Source of the DNA: an uncultured Eubacteriales bacterium
GTDB taxonomy: Bacteria > Bacillota > Clostridia > Christensenellales > Aristaeellaceae
Direction: 5' to 3'
DNA length: 36,188 bases
Assembly: GCA_902798105.1 (NCBI GenBank)
Contig: CADBVG010000049.1
Coordinates: forward strand, 25,177 to 61,364
The translations under genes and the position numbers were made by a program. Below the pieces are notes generated by a model that did not search any database, was not told the DNA's origin, and was given only the letters and a program-made list of their open reading frames with translations. Below, one piece after another: positions 17,244 through 25,513 of this stretch. Positions within the stretch are counted from its first letter, which is position 1. Each line of letters begins with the position of its first letter.

Positions 17244-17895
17244 TTTCGATATTTCCGACCTGAAGTTCAACGCCCACGGGCTGATCCCTGCCATCGTGGT
17301 GGACGCTACCACGAAGGACGTGCTGACCCTGGCCTACATGAACCGGGAGAGCCTGCAAATGTCCATGGAAAAGGAGCTCACGACCTTCTGGAGCCGCTCC
17401 CGCCAGCAGCTGTGGCTGAAGGGCGAGACCAGCGGCAATTACCAGCACATCGTGTCCATCACCGCCGACTGCGACCGGGACGCGCTGGTGGTGCTGGTGA
17501 ACAAGGACGGCCCCGCCTGCCACATGGGCACCGATTCCTGCTTCACCCACCCGATCTTCGAGAGCGATAACAACCACGCCTTCACACTGGATGGCCTGAT
17601 GAAGCTGATCGAGGGCCGAAAGACCGAAAAAAAGGAAGGCAGCTACACCACCTACCTGTTTGAAAAGGGCATTGACAAGATATTGAAGAAGGTCGGCGAG
17701 GAGTCCACCGAGGTCATCATCGCGGGCAAGGCCGGCGACAAGGCCGAAACGATTTACGAGATCGCCGACCTGACCTACCACGTGATGGTGTTGATGATCC
17801 AGATGGGCATCAGCCTGGAGGACATCCACAACGAGCTGGCCTCCCGCCATGTGATCGACCACAAGGTCAAGCAGGAGAAGATGACGGGAAAATGA
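17236..17895 (+). CDS. hisI: Bifunctional PR-AMP cyclohydrolase / PR-ATP pyrophosphatase
   Basis: This 219-residue fusion (HisIE) carries out steps 2 and 3 of the pathway. The N-terminal cyclohydrolase domain (about 1-115) has [20 protein letters not shown], the metal-binding DCDRDALV and the Cys pair in [10 protein letters not shown]. The C-terminal MazG-like pyrophosphatase (about 118-215) has [15 protein letters not shown] and the acidic YEIADLTYH. The start is GTG at 17236, set by AAGGAGG 9 nt upstream inside hisF. It is the last gene of the operon. Confidence 0.95.
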   Translation: MIDFDISDLKFNAHGLIPAIVVDATTKDVLTLAYMNRESLQMSMEKELTTFWSRSRQQLWLKGETSGNYQHIVSITADCDRDALVVLVNKDGPACHMGTDSCFTHPIFESDNNHAFTLDGLMKLIEGRKTEKKEGSYTTYLFEKGIDKILKKVGEESTEVIIAGKAGDKAETIYEIADLTYHVMVLMIQMGISLEDIHNELASRHVIDHKVKQEKMTGK

Positions 17896-17903
17896 CACAT
17901 GAA

Positions 17904-17939
17904 TGAACCCCCATGGCGATACATCGCCATGGGGGTTCA
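17904..17939. terminator. Inverted repeat between convergent hisIE and phosphorylase genes
   Basis: TGAACCCCCATGGCGA (17904-17919) and TCGCCATGGGGGTTCA (17924-17939) form a perfect 16-bp stem with a 4-nt loop, just after hisIE and just beyond the end of the minus-strand gene. The U-run is weak on both strands, but position and stem strength support a shared terminator. Confidence 0.75.
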
Positions 17940-17953
17940 CCGTCGATCCCGTC

Positions 17954-18703
17954 CTATGCTTCCCGCCCGGCGATTTCGATGCACAGCAGCATCGCGGGCA
18001 CCAGGGAATCCGCGCCCCAGTTCCGGGCGTCGTAGGCGTCGGCGTCAGCGAGGGTGTCGGCCACGTACAGGAACTGGCCGAACTGCACGTTGCGGAACTC
18101 AGCCACGGCGGAGAGCGCCGCGCACTCCATATCCACCACGCCGCAGCCCTCGGCGCGGCAGCGACGCACCTTGTCCACGGTCTCACGGAAGATGGCGTCG
18201 GTGGTCCAGGTATCGCACTCGGTAAAGGCGATATCCTTCTCCCGGAAGACATCGACAATGCGCTGTTGCAAGGCGTAATCCAGGAAGCTCCACCGATGCG
18301 GAGGCATGTAGTGGTACGAGGTGCCCTCGTCCCTGAGCGCCCGCCGCGGTACAATGAAGGTGTTCTCCGGCAGGTCGATCAGCGCGCCGCATGATCCCGC
18401 AGACACGAACTGCCGCGCCCCGTAGGCGATCATCCAGTCCATCAGCCCCGCGGCCACAGGCGCGCCCAAGGGGGCCTGGCACAGGCAGACCTCATCGGAC
18501 ACCTTGTAGACCGGGTAATTCTTGGTGACGGTCTCATACACCGCCAGCACCGGCAGGTTGTGCTCGCGGGCATAGTCGTCCACGATGTCGCCCACGAAGG
18601 GAAACGCCACGCGGGACGGCAGGGCGATGCCCAGGCCCTCGTGGTCCGGCTCCAGCACGGCGCCCGGCGCGCCGTCGTACTCTAAAATAGGATAATTGCT
18701 CAT
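17954..18703 (-). CDS. Nucleoside phosphorylase family protein (uridine phosphorylase-like)
   Basis: This 249-residue cytosolic protein belongs to the PNP/UDP superfamily, which cleaves nucleosides with phosphate to free base and ribose 1-phosphate. Family features include LGAPVAAGLMDWMIAYGA, the phosphate/ribose region FVSAGSCGAL, and the substrate-binding VVDMECAALSAVAEFR, where Glu contacts ribose. The pattern is closest to the uridine phosphorylase-like branch, but the base specificity cannot be read from the sequence. It overlaps the upstream methyltransferase gene by 4 bp (ATGA), so the two are co-transcribed. Confidence 0.85.
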   Translation of the reverse strand: MSNYPILEYDGAPGAVLEPDHEGLGIALPSRVAFPFVGDIVDDYAREHNLPVLAVYETVTKNYPVYKVSDEVCLCQAPLGAPVAAGLMDWMIAYGARQFVSAGSCGALIDLPENTFIVPRRALRDEGTSYHYMPPHRWSFLDYALQQRIVDVFREKDIAFTECDTWTTDAIFRETVDKVRRCRAEGCGVVDMECAALSAVAEFRNVQFGQFLYVADTLADADAYDARNWGADSLVPAMLLCIEIAGREA

Positions 18704-19869
18704 TCCATCACCTGTATTATCATCGTTTTGAGGTACTTCGTTTCAACGGATTGGGGCAGGATCGGGTGATCGTAGCCCTGGGTGCGGAACTCCACCAGAC
18801 GGATGCGCTTCTTTGCGTCCCTCGCGGCCTGGTTGATGATATCCTGGAACATCTCGGGCAGCACGTGCTGGCTGCACGAGCAGGTGACCAGGAAGCCACC
18901 GGGGCGCACCAGCTTCAAACCCCGCAGGTTGATCTCCTTGTAGCCGCGGATGGCGCTTTGCACCGCGGCTTTGTTCTTGGTGAAGGCCGGCGGATCGAGT
19001 ATGACCAGGTCGAACTTCTCCCCCGCATCGGTCAGCTCCCGCAGCAGGTCGAAGCAGTTGTGGGCCTCGAAGGTCACGTTGCCAAAGCCGTTGATTTCGG
19101 CATTCCGGCGGGCCACAGCCAGCGCCTCCTCGGAGATGTCCACCCCCAGCACGCTGCTCGCGCCGTACTTCGCGGCGTGCAGGGCAAAGCTGCCGTTGTG
19201 GCAGAAGCAGTCCAGCACCCGCGCGCCCCGACACAGCGGTTCAAGGGCAGCGCGGTTCTGCTTCTGGTCCAGGAAGAAGCCTGTCTTCTGGCCGTGCTTC
19301 ACATCCACCAGGAAGTGGATGCCGTTCTCCACCATGTCCACCTCGTCCGGCACATCGCCCCGCAGCAGGCCCGTGGTCTGCTCCAGGCCCTCCAGCCTGC
19401 GCACCGGCACATCGCTGCGCTCCCATATGCCCGCGGGCTGTACGATTTCCATCAGCAGGTCGCACAGCATGTCCTTGATGCGCTCGATGCCCAGGGACAG
19501 CGATTGCAGCACCAGGACGCCTGCAAACTTGTCCACCACCAGGCCGGGCAGGAAGTCCGACTCTGAGTAGATCAGCCGGCAGCTCATAGGGTCACACAGC
19601 AGCCTGCGGTACTCCCATGCGTCCCGAATGCGACGGGCAAAGAAATCCCTGTCGCAGGGTTCGTCGTTGCGCGTGAGTATGCGCAGGGAGATCTGGCTCT
19701 GTGGATTGTAGAATCCCCGGCCAATGAACTTTCCCCTGAAATCCGCTACATCCACGATGTCGCCGTTTTCAAAGTCCCCGTCCACCTTCTCGATCTCCGA
19801 GGCGTATATCCAGGGGTGTCCCCCGCGCACGCGGGTCTCCCGGGTCTTGCGAAGCGTTACCGTTGCCAT
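18700..19869 (-). CDS. rlmI: RlmI-like 23S rRNA (cytosine-C5) methyltransferase
   Basis: RlmI-family enzymes methylate C5 of a 23S rRNA cytosine (C1962 in E. coli). The 389-residue protein has an N-terminal PUA domain (RGGHPWIYASEIEKV), a central RlmI domain including VKHGQKTGFFLDQKQNR, and a Rossmann methyltransferase domain with SAM motif I VLDCFCHNGSFALHAAKYGA, motif IV LVILDPPAFTKNK and a catalytic-Cys region TCSCSQHV. Length is normal. The exact target base is inferred from the family. The ATG at 19869 has only a weak GGCAGG upstream. TTGTGC and TATAAA at 19906-19911 and 19884-19889 are a weak promoter candidate. Confidence 0.88.
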   Translation of the reverse strand: MATVTLRKTRETRVRGGHPWIYASEIEKVDGDFENGDIVDVADFRGKFIGRGFYNPQSQISLRILTRNDEPCDRDFFARRIRDAWEYRRLLCDPMSCRLIYSESDFLPGLVVDKFAGVLVLQSLSLGIERIKDMLCDLLMEIVQPAGIWERSDVPVRRLEGLEQTTGLLRGDVPDEVDMVENGIHFLVDVKHGQKTGFFLDQKQNRAALEPLCRGARVLDCFCHNGSFALHAAKYGASSVLGVDISEEALAVARRNAEINGFGNVTFEAHNCFDLLRELTDAGEKFDLVILDPPAFTKNKAAVQSAIRGYKEINLRGLKLVRPGGFLVTCSCSQHVLPEMFQDIINQAARDAKKRIRLVEFRTQGYDHPILPQSVETKYLKTMIIQVME

Positions 19870-19980
19870 TGCAATGCCTGCCTTTTATAGGATAGGTCTA
19901 TCATAGCACAACATTGTTAACACGGCATTATTAAAATTAACAAAGTAATACTGTCCTGGCATTTCAGTTGTGCTTTTTTG

Positions 19981-20014
19981 TGTGACGGTTCTGTGACGCC
20001 CAAAGCGATATAAT
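19981..20014 (+). promoter_or_regulatory. TATAAT box with upstream TGTGACG direct repeats
   Basis: TATAAT at 20009-20014 lies about 40 bp before the start of the exported-protein gene, but no good -35 is present. Instead TGTGACG occurs twice (19981-19987 and 19992-19998), 11 bp apart, one helical turn, which is what an activator site would look like. Confidence 0.45.
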
Positions 20015-20054
20015 CCCACACGTCAACAGCACAGACACAAAGGAGGCAATGAAC

Positions 20055-20675
20055 ATGAAGAAGATTATTTGCACGCTGCTCGCGCTGGCGATGATGGTTT
20101 GCGGCTTTGCGATGGCCGAGGCCATCGCGCCACAGTTTACCGAACTCAACACCACCGACGCCACCTATTCCGTGGCCTTTAACCGGGACGACATCAAGGA
20201 TGGCGTGATCAACAACGTTCGCATCTACACCGAAGACATCTACGACATCGTGGATGTATCCAAGATGGCCGTGGGCGACACCTTCGAGGCCGAGGGCAAA
20301 ACCGTCACCATAGAGAGCATGGAAACCGACGAATTTGGCCACATCAACATCAATGGCGGCTATGACGCCGAAAACGGCTACACCCTGACCACCGAGGACG
20401 ACAGCAACGGCTGGACCACACTGCTGGACGACGATTTCTGCACCTACACCGAGCGCGGCGCCGCCAACCTGGAGCTGGCCGAAAACGTGACCTTCACCGA
20501 CAGCTCTGATATCGAAGCCTTCAACAACGGCAGCGATCCCCTGGCCGTCACGGGCATCGAGGCCGTCACCAAGGCCATCATGGAATCCGCCAACGATTCC
20601 TTCTACGAACACAACACCACAATCGTCATCGAGGGCGGCAAGGTGACAGAAATCAACAGGGTCTTTGTTCCTTAA
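20055..20675 (+). CDS. Small exported protein sharing a domain with the 725-aa modular protein
   Basis: No known family is recognised. The 206-residue product has a signal peptide (MKKIICTLLALAMMVCGFAMAEA) and one acidic domain over about residues 30-206. That domain is clearly homologous to residues 555-725 of the protein at 30902-33079: paired segments include YSVAFNRDDI / YPVAFNRGDV, RIYTEDIYDIVDV / HIFSEDMYDIAQL, HININGGYD / IQINGGLLQ and the C-terminal GGKVTEINRVFVP / SGKVVEISRVFTP. The start at 20055 is chosen because GGAGG is 8 nt upstream; the in-frame ATG at 20049 is only 2 nt from it. The stop codon lies within the TTAA target duplication of MITE copy 2. Confidence 0.8.
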   Translation: MKKIICTLLALAMMVCGFAMAEAIAPQFTELNTTDATYSVAFNRDDIKDGVINNVRIYTEDIYDIVDVSKMAVGDTFEAEGKTVTIESMETDEFGHININGGYDAENGYTLTTEDDSNGWTTLLDDDFCTYTERGAANLELAENVTFTDSSDIEAFNNGSDPLAVTGIEAVTKAIMESANDSFYEHNTTIVIEGGKVTEINRVFVP

Positions 20676-20844
20676 GGAACTACCGCACAATACGGCGGCA
20701 CATCTGGCGGTGCCTTTTCCGCCAGTCATCTCTTGCAGATTTTTTGATTTACCGCCAGTAAACCTTCCCTTCAAAATCTGCAAGAGCGCCTGACGAAAAA
20801 ATCACTCGCCAGCTGACCACCTTAATTGCGCGGTATTTCCTTAA
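20672..20844 (+). mobile_element. MITE-like element copy 2
   Basis: The element spans 20676-20840 (165 bp) and is flanked by TTAA at 20672-20675 and 20841-20844. Its first 75 bp are identical to those of copies 1 and 3, and the terminal and inner inverted repeats are as in copy 1. A 31-bp stretch lies between the inner right arm and the right terminal repeat. The left TTAA supplies the TAA stop codon of the preceding gene. Confidence 0.87.
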
Positions 20845-20895
20845 CAATAATGGTGTATACTGTAGGCGCAATCAATTACACTGGAGGCAATGAAC

Positions 20896-21132
20896 ATGAA
20901 GAAAGTACTCGCAATCATCCTTTTGGCCGTCGTGGTTTGCGTCATGACCGCCTGCAGCTTCAGCAGCTCCAGCACCAGCTCCGTCTCCGTGAGCAGCAGC
21001 GTCACGGATGAAGAGGGCAACACCGAGACCAATACCGTTTCCAGCGAAGCGGAAGTATCCGTGGGCAGCGACGGCGTCACCGTGACCGCCGAGTCCACCG
21101 CCGAGACCACTACCACCGAGGGCAACAACTGA
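20896..21132 (+). CDS. Small Ser/Thr-rich lipoprotein
   Basis: The 78-residue product has a lipoprotein signal (MKKVLAIILLAVVVCVMTAC, lipid Cys at residue 20). A Ser-rich stretch follows, then an acidic Thr/Ser/Val-rich tail with no identifiable fold. Function is unknown. The start at 20896 (not the ATG at 20890) is preferred because GGAGG is 8 nt upstream. The 21-nt leader-start block (20883-20903) is the same as that of the exported protein at 20042-20062. A terminator follows. Confidence 0.7.
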   Translation: MKKVLAIILLAVVVCVMTACSFSSSSTSSVSVSSSVTDEEGNTETNTVSSEAEVSVGSDGVTVTAESTAETTTTEGNN

Positions 21133-21149
21133 TTCCAACCTCTATGATG

Positions 21150-21186
21150 AAGGGCGAAGTCCAATGGACTTCGCCCTTTGTTCTTT
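21150..21186. terminator. Intrinsic terminator, probably bidirectional
   Basis: AAGGGCGAAGTCC (21150-21162) and GGACTTCGCCCTT (21166-21178) form a 13-bp stem with a 3-nt loop; TTGTTCTTTG follows. It lies between convergent genes and may serve both. Confidence 0.82.
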
Positions 21187-21195
21187 GCATCGCGC

Positions 21196-22461
21196 TCACT
21201 GCGCCCTGAACGTCACCATGGCCTCGAACTGGTACCAGGGGTCGCCACGGTCCTCGGTGGTCGCGGCCAGGACCGCCATGTCCGGCGTGAGGGTCAGAGT
21301 GGTTTCCTCGCCGTTGACGACGAAGGTCACCGGCTGGGAGAAGTCCACCATGTACTCGTTGAGCAGGATGCTGAATTCCCCGTTGACGTCGTCCGCCTCG
21401 ATGGCAAAGCCATTGTCGCCCGCGCTGGCCACCTGGATCATGCCCTGGTTGGTGGTGTAGGGGGCAGACATGTAATAGAACGTCTCTGTCTCCCTTGTGT
21501 CGGCCCGGGTGGACAGATCCCAGATGAGGCTCGTGGGCAGCGGGTCGCGGGTGAAGGCATCCATGTAATCCGGCGGGAAGGAATCCACGTCCACGGTGGT
21601 GCGGTCGCCGTCATTGAGCCAGGCGGCGATGTCGGCCATCACCGGGATGGGCGTGGGCTGGAAATCGTCGTAATTGTGGCCGCAGTCGTAGTGGATCAAT
21701 GTCCGGTGCTCATACCCACCGTATTCCGCCTGTAGCTCGTCCAGCTTCAGGCCGTACTCGGCGGTGATCTTGTGGCGGTCGTACTCATCGTCGTACTCGC
21801 CCGCCTGGAGCTGTATGGGCAGGTTGTACATGTTCACCATCGAAATGCCGTTGGGATGGCCCGAGGACATGTTTGCGGCGGCAAAGCGGTCGGGCATGCG
21901 GTTGCCGATCGCGTACACGCCGTCGCCGCCCGCCGAGAAGCCCTCCACGTAAACCCGGTTGGGATCCACATCCTGCGTGAGGATCATGTAGCGGATCAGC
22001 CGGTCGTACAGCGGGTAGGACTCCGGGTTGAAGTGGGTGTCCCAGGTATCCCGCACGCCGCGCACCGCCACATACACACCGCAGTCCAGCGCATCGGAAT
22101 AGTAGGTCTTCATCTCGTCCCACTGCTCGTCGTTGAAATCCGGGGTGTCGTCGGACCCGCCGCCGTGCATGGCGATGTACATTGGATAACCGAGCTCCGG
22201 CTTGTCGCCGATGACCAGCACGGCGTAGCGCATGGTCGCCTCGCCGAAGGTCATGGCGCAGTCCTGGGTCTCCTGAAGCAGCGTGGGGTCATTGAGTTGG
22301 GCATCCGCGTAGGCACTCCAGGCTTCTGCCTTCGCCTCGGCCAGGTTGTTGATCCCGATGGGCTGGGGTGCGGCGATCTCCAGCGGCTCCACCGCATACT
22401 CCGCCTGCGCCGGAAGGGCAAGCACCAGCGCCAGCAGCAGGATCACGAGCAATTTTTTCAT
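21196..22461 (-). CDS. Exported alpha/beta hydrolase (esterase/depolymerase-like)
   Basis: This 421-residue protein has a signal peptide (MKKLLVILLLALVLALPAQA). Its alpha/beta-hydrolase core shows an oxyanion-type MYIAMHGGGSDD, the nucleophile elbow VEGFSAGGDGVYA (Ser in GFSAG) and a likely catalytic His in HYDCGHNYDDF. The last about 120 residues form a beta-rich appendage. The pattern resembles secreted esterases of the LpqC/PHB-depolymerase type; the substrate is unknown, and a link to the nearby arabinofuranosidase locus (acyl groups on hemicellulose) is only inference. The ATG at 22461 is chosen because a consensus promoter lies upstream and would be inside any longer reading. Confidence 0.82.
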   Translation of the reverse strand: MKKLLVILLLALVLALPAQAEYAVEPLEIAAPQPIGINNLAEAKAEAWSAYADAQLNDPTLLQETQDCAMTFGEATMRYAVLVIGDKPELGYPMYIAMHGGGSDDTPDFNDEQWDEMKTYYSDALDCGVYVAVRGVRDTWDTHFNPESYPLYDRLIRYMILTQDVDPNRVYVEGFSAGGDGVYAIGNRMPDRFAAANMSSGHPNGISMVNMYNLPIQLQAGEYDDEYDRHKITAEYGLKLDELQAEYGGYEHRTLIHYDCGHNYDDFQPTPIPVMADIAAWLNDGDRTTVDVDSFPPDYMDAFTRDPLPTSLIWDLSTRADTRETETFYYMSAPYTTNQGMIQVASAGDNGFAIEADDVNGEFSILLNEYMVDFSQPVTFVVNGEETTLTLTPDMAVLAATTEDRGDPWYQFEAMVTFRAQ

Positions 22462-22509
22462 TGGGCTCACTTCGCTTTCTCTGTATAATTGGCAAGAACA
22501 ACCGCTACT

Positions 22510-22538
22510 ATTATAGTGGAAAACAATCTTCATGGCAA
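22510..22538 (-). promoter_or_regulatory. Promoter of the exported hydrolase gene
   Basis: On the minus strand TTGCCA (22538-22533), 17-bp spacer, TATAAT (22515-22510). The leader is about 45 nt. This separates the hydrolase from the GH127 operon upstream. Confidence 0.8.
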
Positions 22539-22629
22539 GATGAGATCGACGACAGACCAGGGTTAAAACGTCGAGTTACCAAAGTGTTATACCAATCCAA
22601 TCCGATGAAGTGACCGTGGACGATAAACG

Positions 22630-22655
22630 GGGAGCCTGCCGCATGGCAGGCTCCC
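22630..22655 (-). terminator. Terminator of the arabinofuranosidase operon
   Basis: GGGAGCCTGCC (22630-22640) and GGCAGGCTCCC (22645-22655) form an 11-bp stem with a 4-nt loop, 20 bp past the GH127 stop. On the minus strand CCGTTTATC follows, a weak U-run. Confidence 0.7.
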
Positions 22656-22674
22656 TGTCGTTGTATAGCAATGC

Positions 22675-24612
22675 CTATCGCCTGACCCACACCCGCATCT
22701 CGCCCGGGGCACGGTTGGCCCAGCTGTAATAGGGAATCCAGGTCAGCGTGACCGGCTGGGTTTCGATGGGCTTGACGCCGCTGTAGGGGATCTCCCCCCA
22801 GCCGTCGTCCGTCTCCCGCAAGCCCGGAGATTTGAGCTCCACGATGCCGCCCAGCTTGTCAGGCTTCCAGATCGTTCGGAAATCCGACGCGGCGGCATCC
22901 CCCAGCCTGAGGTTGTGCAGGCTGCGGCTGTTGTCCGCCTCCTCCAGGCAATAGACCAGCGGGCCGCGGGACACGGCCACCTTGCCCACATCCTCGTAGA
23001 TGCGGGGATTGGCGCGCGCCAGCGTCACGGGCATGTCCAGCGCCAGCTCGATCCGGTCGCCGTCCTGCCACAGGCGGTCGATGAGGGCATAGCCGTCCAC
23101 CACGGGCACGTTCAGCGCTTCGCCGTTCAGCTTTAGGGCATAGCCTTCGCACCAGCCGGGAACGCGCAGCTTCAGGGCGAAGGCCGCAGGCGCATCCACG
23201 CCGACGGTGATATTCACATCGCCCTCCCATGGATAGTTGGTCCGGGTCGCAATCTGCACCGGCTTTCCGTCCACATCGGCTTCAAAACGCCCGCCCGCGT
23301 ACAAGTGGACGAACAGGTCGCGCCCGTTTGCCGAATAGATGTAGTCCTCCAGCGAGGCGATCAGCCGTATGATGTTTGGCGGGCAGCAGGCGCAGCCGAA
23401 CCACTTCTGGCGTTCCACCTTCACCCGGCGCTTGCCGTAGTCCTTCAGGCAGGCCTCGGGCAGCACCTCCAGCGGGTTGACGTAGAAGAATTTCTTCCCG
23501 TCCAGCTGCATGCCGCTGATGACGCCGTTGTACAGCGCCCGCTCCATCACGTCGGCGTACTCCCCCTTCGCCTCCAACGAGAGCATCCTGCGGGCGAAGA
23601 ACACCAGGCCGATGGCAGCGCAGGTCTCGCCGTAAATGGTGTCGTTGGGCAGGTCGTAGTCGAAGGTGAAGGCCTCGCCGTACTCGGAGGAGCCGATACT
23701 GCCGGTGACGTACATGCGCCGCCGGACGGTGTTGTCCCAAAGCCGCCTGCACACCCCGGCCAATTCGGCGTCGCCGGTCTCCCGGGCGACGTCCGCGACG
23801 CCGCTGTAGAGGTACATCGCCCGGACCGAATGCCCCTGGGCCTCGGTCTGCTCGCGGATCGGCATCCCCGCCTGGTAGTACTGGTACTGGAAATAACTGT
23901 CCTTCCAATAGAAGGCGTTGTGGTTGCGCTCGTCCTCCTGCTGGAAGTACAACGGGCGCTGGCCCCGCTGGTCCACGAAATACTTTGCCAGCTTCAGGTG
24001 CTTCGGGTCCTGGGTGATGGCGTACAGGCGCATCAGGGCCATCTCGATCACCGGGTGCCCGGGATAGCCGTGCAGCTTGCCCGCCTCCGCGCCCAGCACG
24101 GAGTCAATGTAATCCACAAAGCGGATCATCGCGTCCAGCAGCACCCGCTTGCCCGTGGCCTGGTAGTAGGCCACCGCCGCTTCGATCATGTGTCCCGCGC
24201 AGTACAGCTCGTGGTTGTCCTTCAAATTCGTCCAGCGCTTGTCCAAGCCGCCGATGATGTAATAGGTGTCCAGATACCCATCCGGCTGCTGTGCCGCGAC
24301 GACCTCTTCGATCGCGCCGTCAATGACGGCCTCCAGTTCCTCGTCCGGGTGCCAGCGCAGGGAATAGGCCGCGCCCTCGATCCACTTGGCGACGTCGCTG
24401 TCCTGAAACACGAACCCGGCGTGTTGCCCCGACTCCTTCCCGGCGGCGATGCGGAAGTTCCGCATACAGTAGCTGGGCTCGGCGCCCGGGATCTGGTCGT
24501 TCAGCGCCTTCCACTGGTAGGGTATACCCTCCCGCCGCACCGTTTCGCGCATGCGGCTCCAAAAAGAATCCTCTATTATTGCGTTTTGTATAAATTTGCC
24601 CGCTCCGCTCAT
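22675..24612 (-). CDS. GH127 beta-L-arabinofuranosidase
   Basis: GH127 (HypBA1-type, formerly DUF1680) releases L-arabinofuranose from beta-linked arabino-oligosaccharides such as those of plant hydroxyproline-rich glycoproteins. The 645-residue protein has no signal peptide, so it acts in the cytosol on imported sugars. Residues matching the characterised catalytic/zinc set are visible: Glu 313 in SSEYGEAF (acid/base), Glu 329 and Cys 331 in YGETC, and the Cys cluster in FGCACCPPN (Cys 409/410, nucleophile and zinc ligands). Spacing of 313 to 329 equals that in HypBA1. The ATG at 24612 is preferred because AGGAGG is 9 nt upstream and touches the ATG at 24621. It is last in the transporter operon. 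Confidence 0.92.
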   Translation of the reverse strand: MSGAGKFIQNAIIEDSFWSRMRETVRREGIPYQWKALNDQIPGAEPSYCMRNFRIAAGKESGQHAGFVFQDSDVAKWIEGAAYSLRWHPDEELEAVIDGAIEEVVAAQQPDGYLDTYYIIGGLDKRWTNLKDNHELYCAGHMIEAAVAYYQATGKRVLLDAMIRFVDYIDSVLGAEAGKLHGYPGHPVIEMALMRLYAITQDPKHLKLAKYFVDQRGQRPLYFQQEDERNHNAFYWKDSYFQYQYYQAGMPIREQTEAQGHSVRAMYLYSGVADVARETGDAELAGVCRRLWDNTVRRRMYVTGSIGSSEYGEAFTFDYDLPNDTIYGETCAAIGLVFFARRMLSLEAKGEYADVMERALYNGVISGMQLDGKKFFYVNPLEVLPEACLKDYGKRRVKVERQKWFGCACCPPNIIRLIASLEDYIYSANGRDLFVHLYAGGRFEADVDGKPVQIATRTNYPWEGDVNITVGVDAPAAFALKLRVPGWCEGYALKLNGEALNVPVVDGYALIDRLWQDGDRIELALDMPVTLARANPRIYEDVGKVAVSRGPLVYCLEEADNSRSLHNLRLGDAAASDFRTIWKPDKLGGIVELKSPGLRETDDGWGEIPYSGVKPIETQPVTLTWIPYYSWANRAPGEMRVWVRR

Positions 24613-24643
24613 GCTTTTCATCCTCCTATACTGAAAGTATATA

Positions 24644-25513
24644 CTAACCCTTCACGCCGGTCAATACGATGCCTTCGATAAAGTAGCGTTGTCCCACGGC
24701 AAAGAGTATTACGGCGGGCACGACCATGACCAGCGACGCGGCCATGATGTAATTCCACTTGGAAGCGTAGGCGCCCCGCAGCGAGAGAATGCCCAGGGCC
24801 AGGGTGAACTTGTTGTCGCTGCGCAGGTAGATCAACGGGCCCTGGAAGTCGTTCCAGTAGAACATGAACGAGAAAATGGCCACCGTGATCATGATCGGCG
24901 CGCACAGCGGCACCAGTATTTTCAGGAAGATCTGGAGGCGGTTGGCTCCGTCGATCATGGCGGATTCGTCGTAGTCCCTGGGCAGCGTGCGCATGAACTG
25001 TCGCATCAGGAATACATTGGACGCGCCGCCGCCGCACCAAGCCGCCAGGTAGAAGGGCGTATAGGTGTTGGTGGCGCCGATGGCGGAATAGGTCAGGTAC
25101 AGCGGTATCAGCACCACGTGCCCCGGCAGGATCATCGCGCCGATGGTCAGCGCGAACCACAGCTTCTTGCCGGGGAAGCGCAGCCGGCCGAGGGCGTACC
25201 CCGCCATCGACGAGGTCAGCACCGTGCCGATCACGCAGGGCACCAGTATCTTCATGGTATTGGTGAAGTACTTCAGCGCTTCGAAGTTCTGGAAGGTCTT
25301 GACGTAGTTGTTCCACCGCCATACGCTGGGAAAGAAGCGCGGTGGGAACACGAATATTTCCGCGTTGCTCATCAACGACGAGCGCAGCATCCAGTACAGC
25401 GGCACCAGGCACACCGCGGTCCCGGCGATAAGTATGATATACAGTATCACCGTAGAAAAACGCAGCTTTCGCCGGTTCGGCCTGATTGCCTTCACATCAT
25501 TGGTCTGCGCCAC
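24644..25513 (-). CDS. CUT1 sugar ABC transporter permease, MalG type
   Basis: The 289-residue inner-membrane permease has six hydrophobic segments and the cytoplasmic EAA loop in DESAMIDGANRLQIFLKIL with the family Gly. The C-terminus (RYFIEGIVLTGVKG) is typical of MalG-like subunits. It starts with GTG at 25513, set by AAGGTG 7 nt upstream inside the MalF-like gene, which it overlaps by 17 bp. It precedes GH127 by 31 bp in the same operon, so arabinofuranose-containing oligosaccharides are the likely cargo. Confidence 0.93.
   Translation of the reverse strand: MAQTNDVKAIRPNRRKLRFSTVILYIILIAGTAVCLVPLYWMLRSSLMSNAEIFVFPPRFFPSVWRWNNYVKTFQNFEALKYFTNTMKILVPCVIGTVLTSSMAGYALGRLRFPGKKLWFALTIGAMILPGHVVLIPLYLTYSAIGATNTYTPFYLAAWCGGGASNVFLMRQFMRTLPRDYDESAMIDGANRLQIFLKILVPLCAPIMITVAIFSFMFYWNDFQGPLIYLRSDNKFTLALGILSLRGAYASKWNYIMAASLVMVVPAVILFAVGQRYFIEGIVLTGVKG

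Noticed and set aside
22462..22533. N-terminal extension of the exported hydrolase
   Set aside because: The extension would be read from the promoter itself (TATAAT 22510-22515) and would bury the signal peptide.
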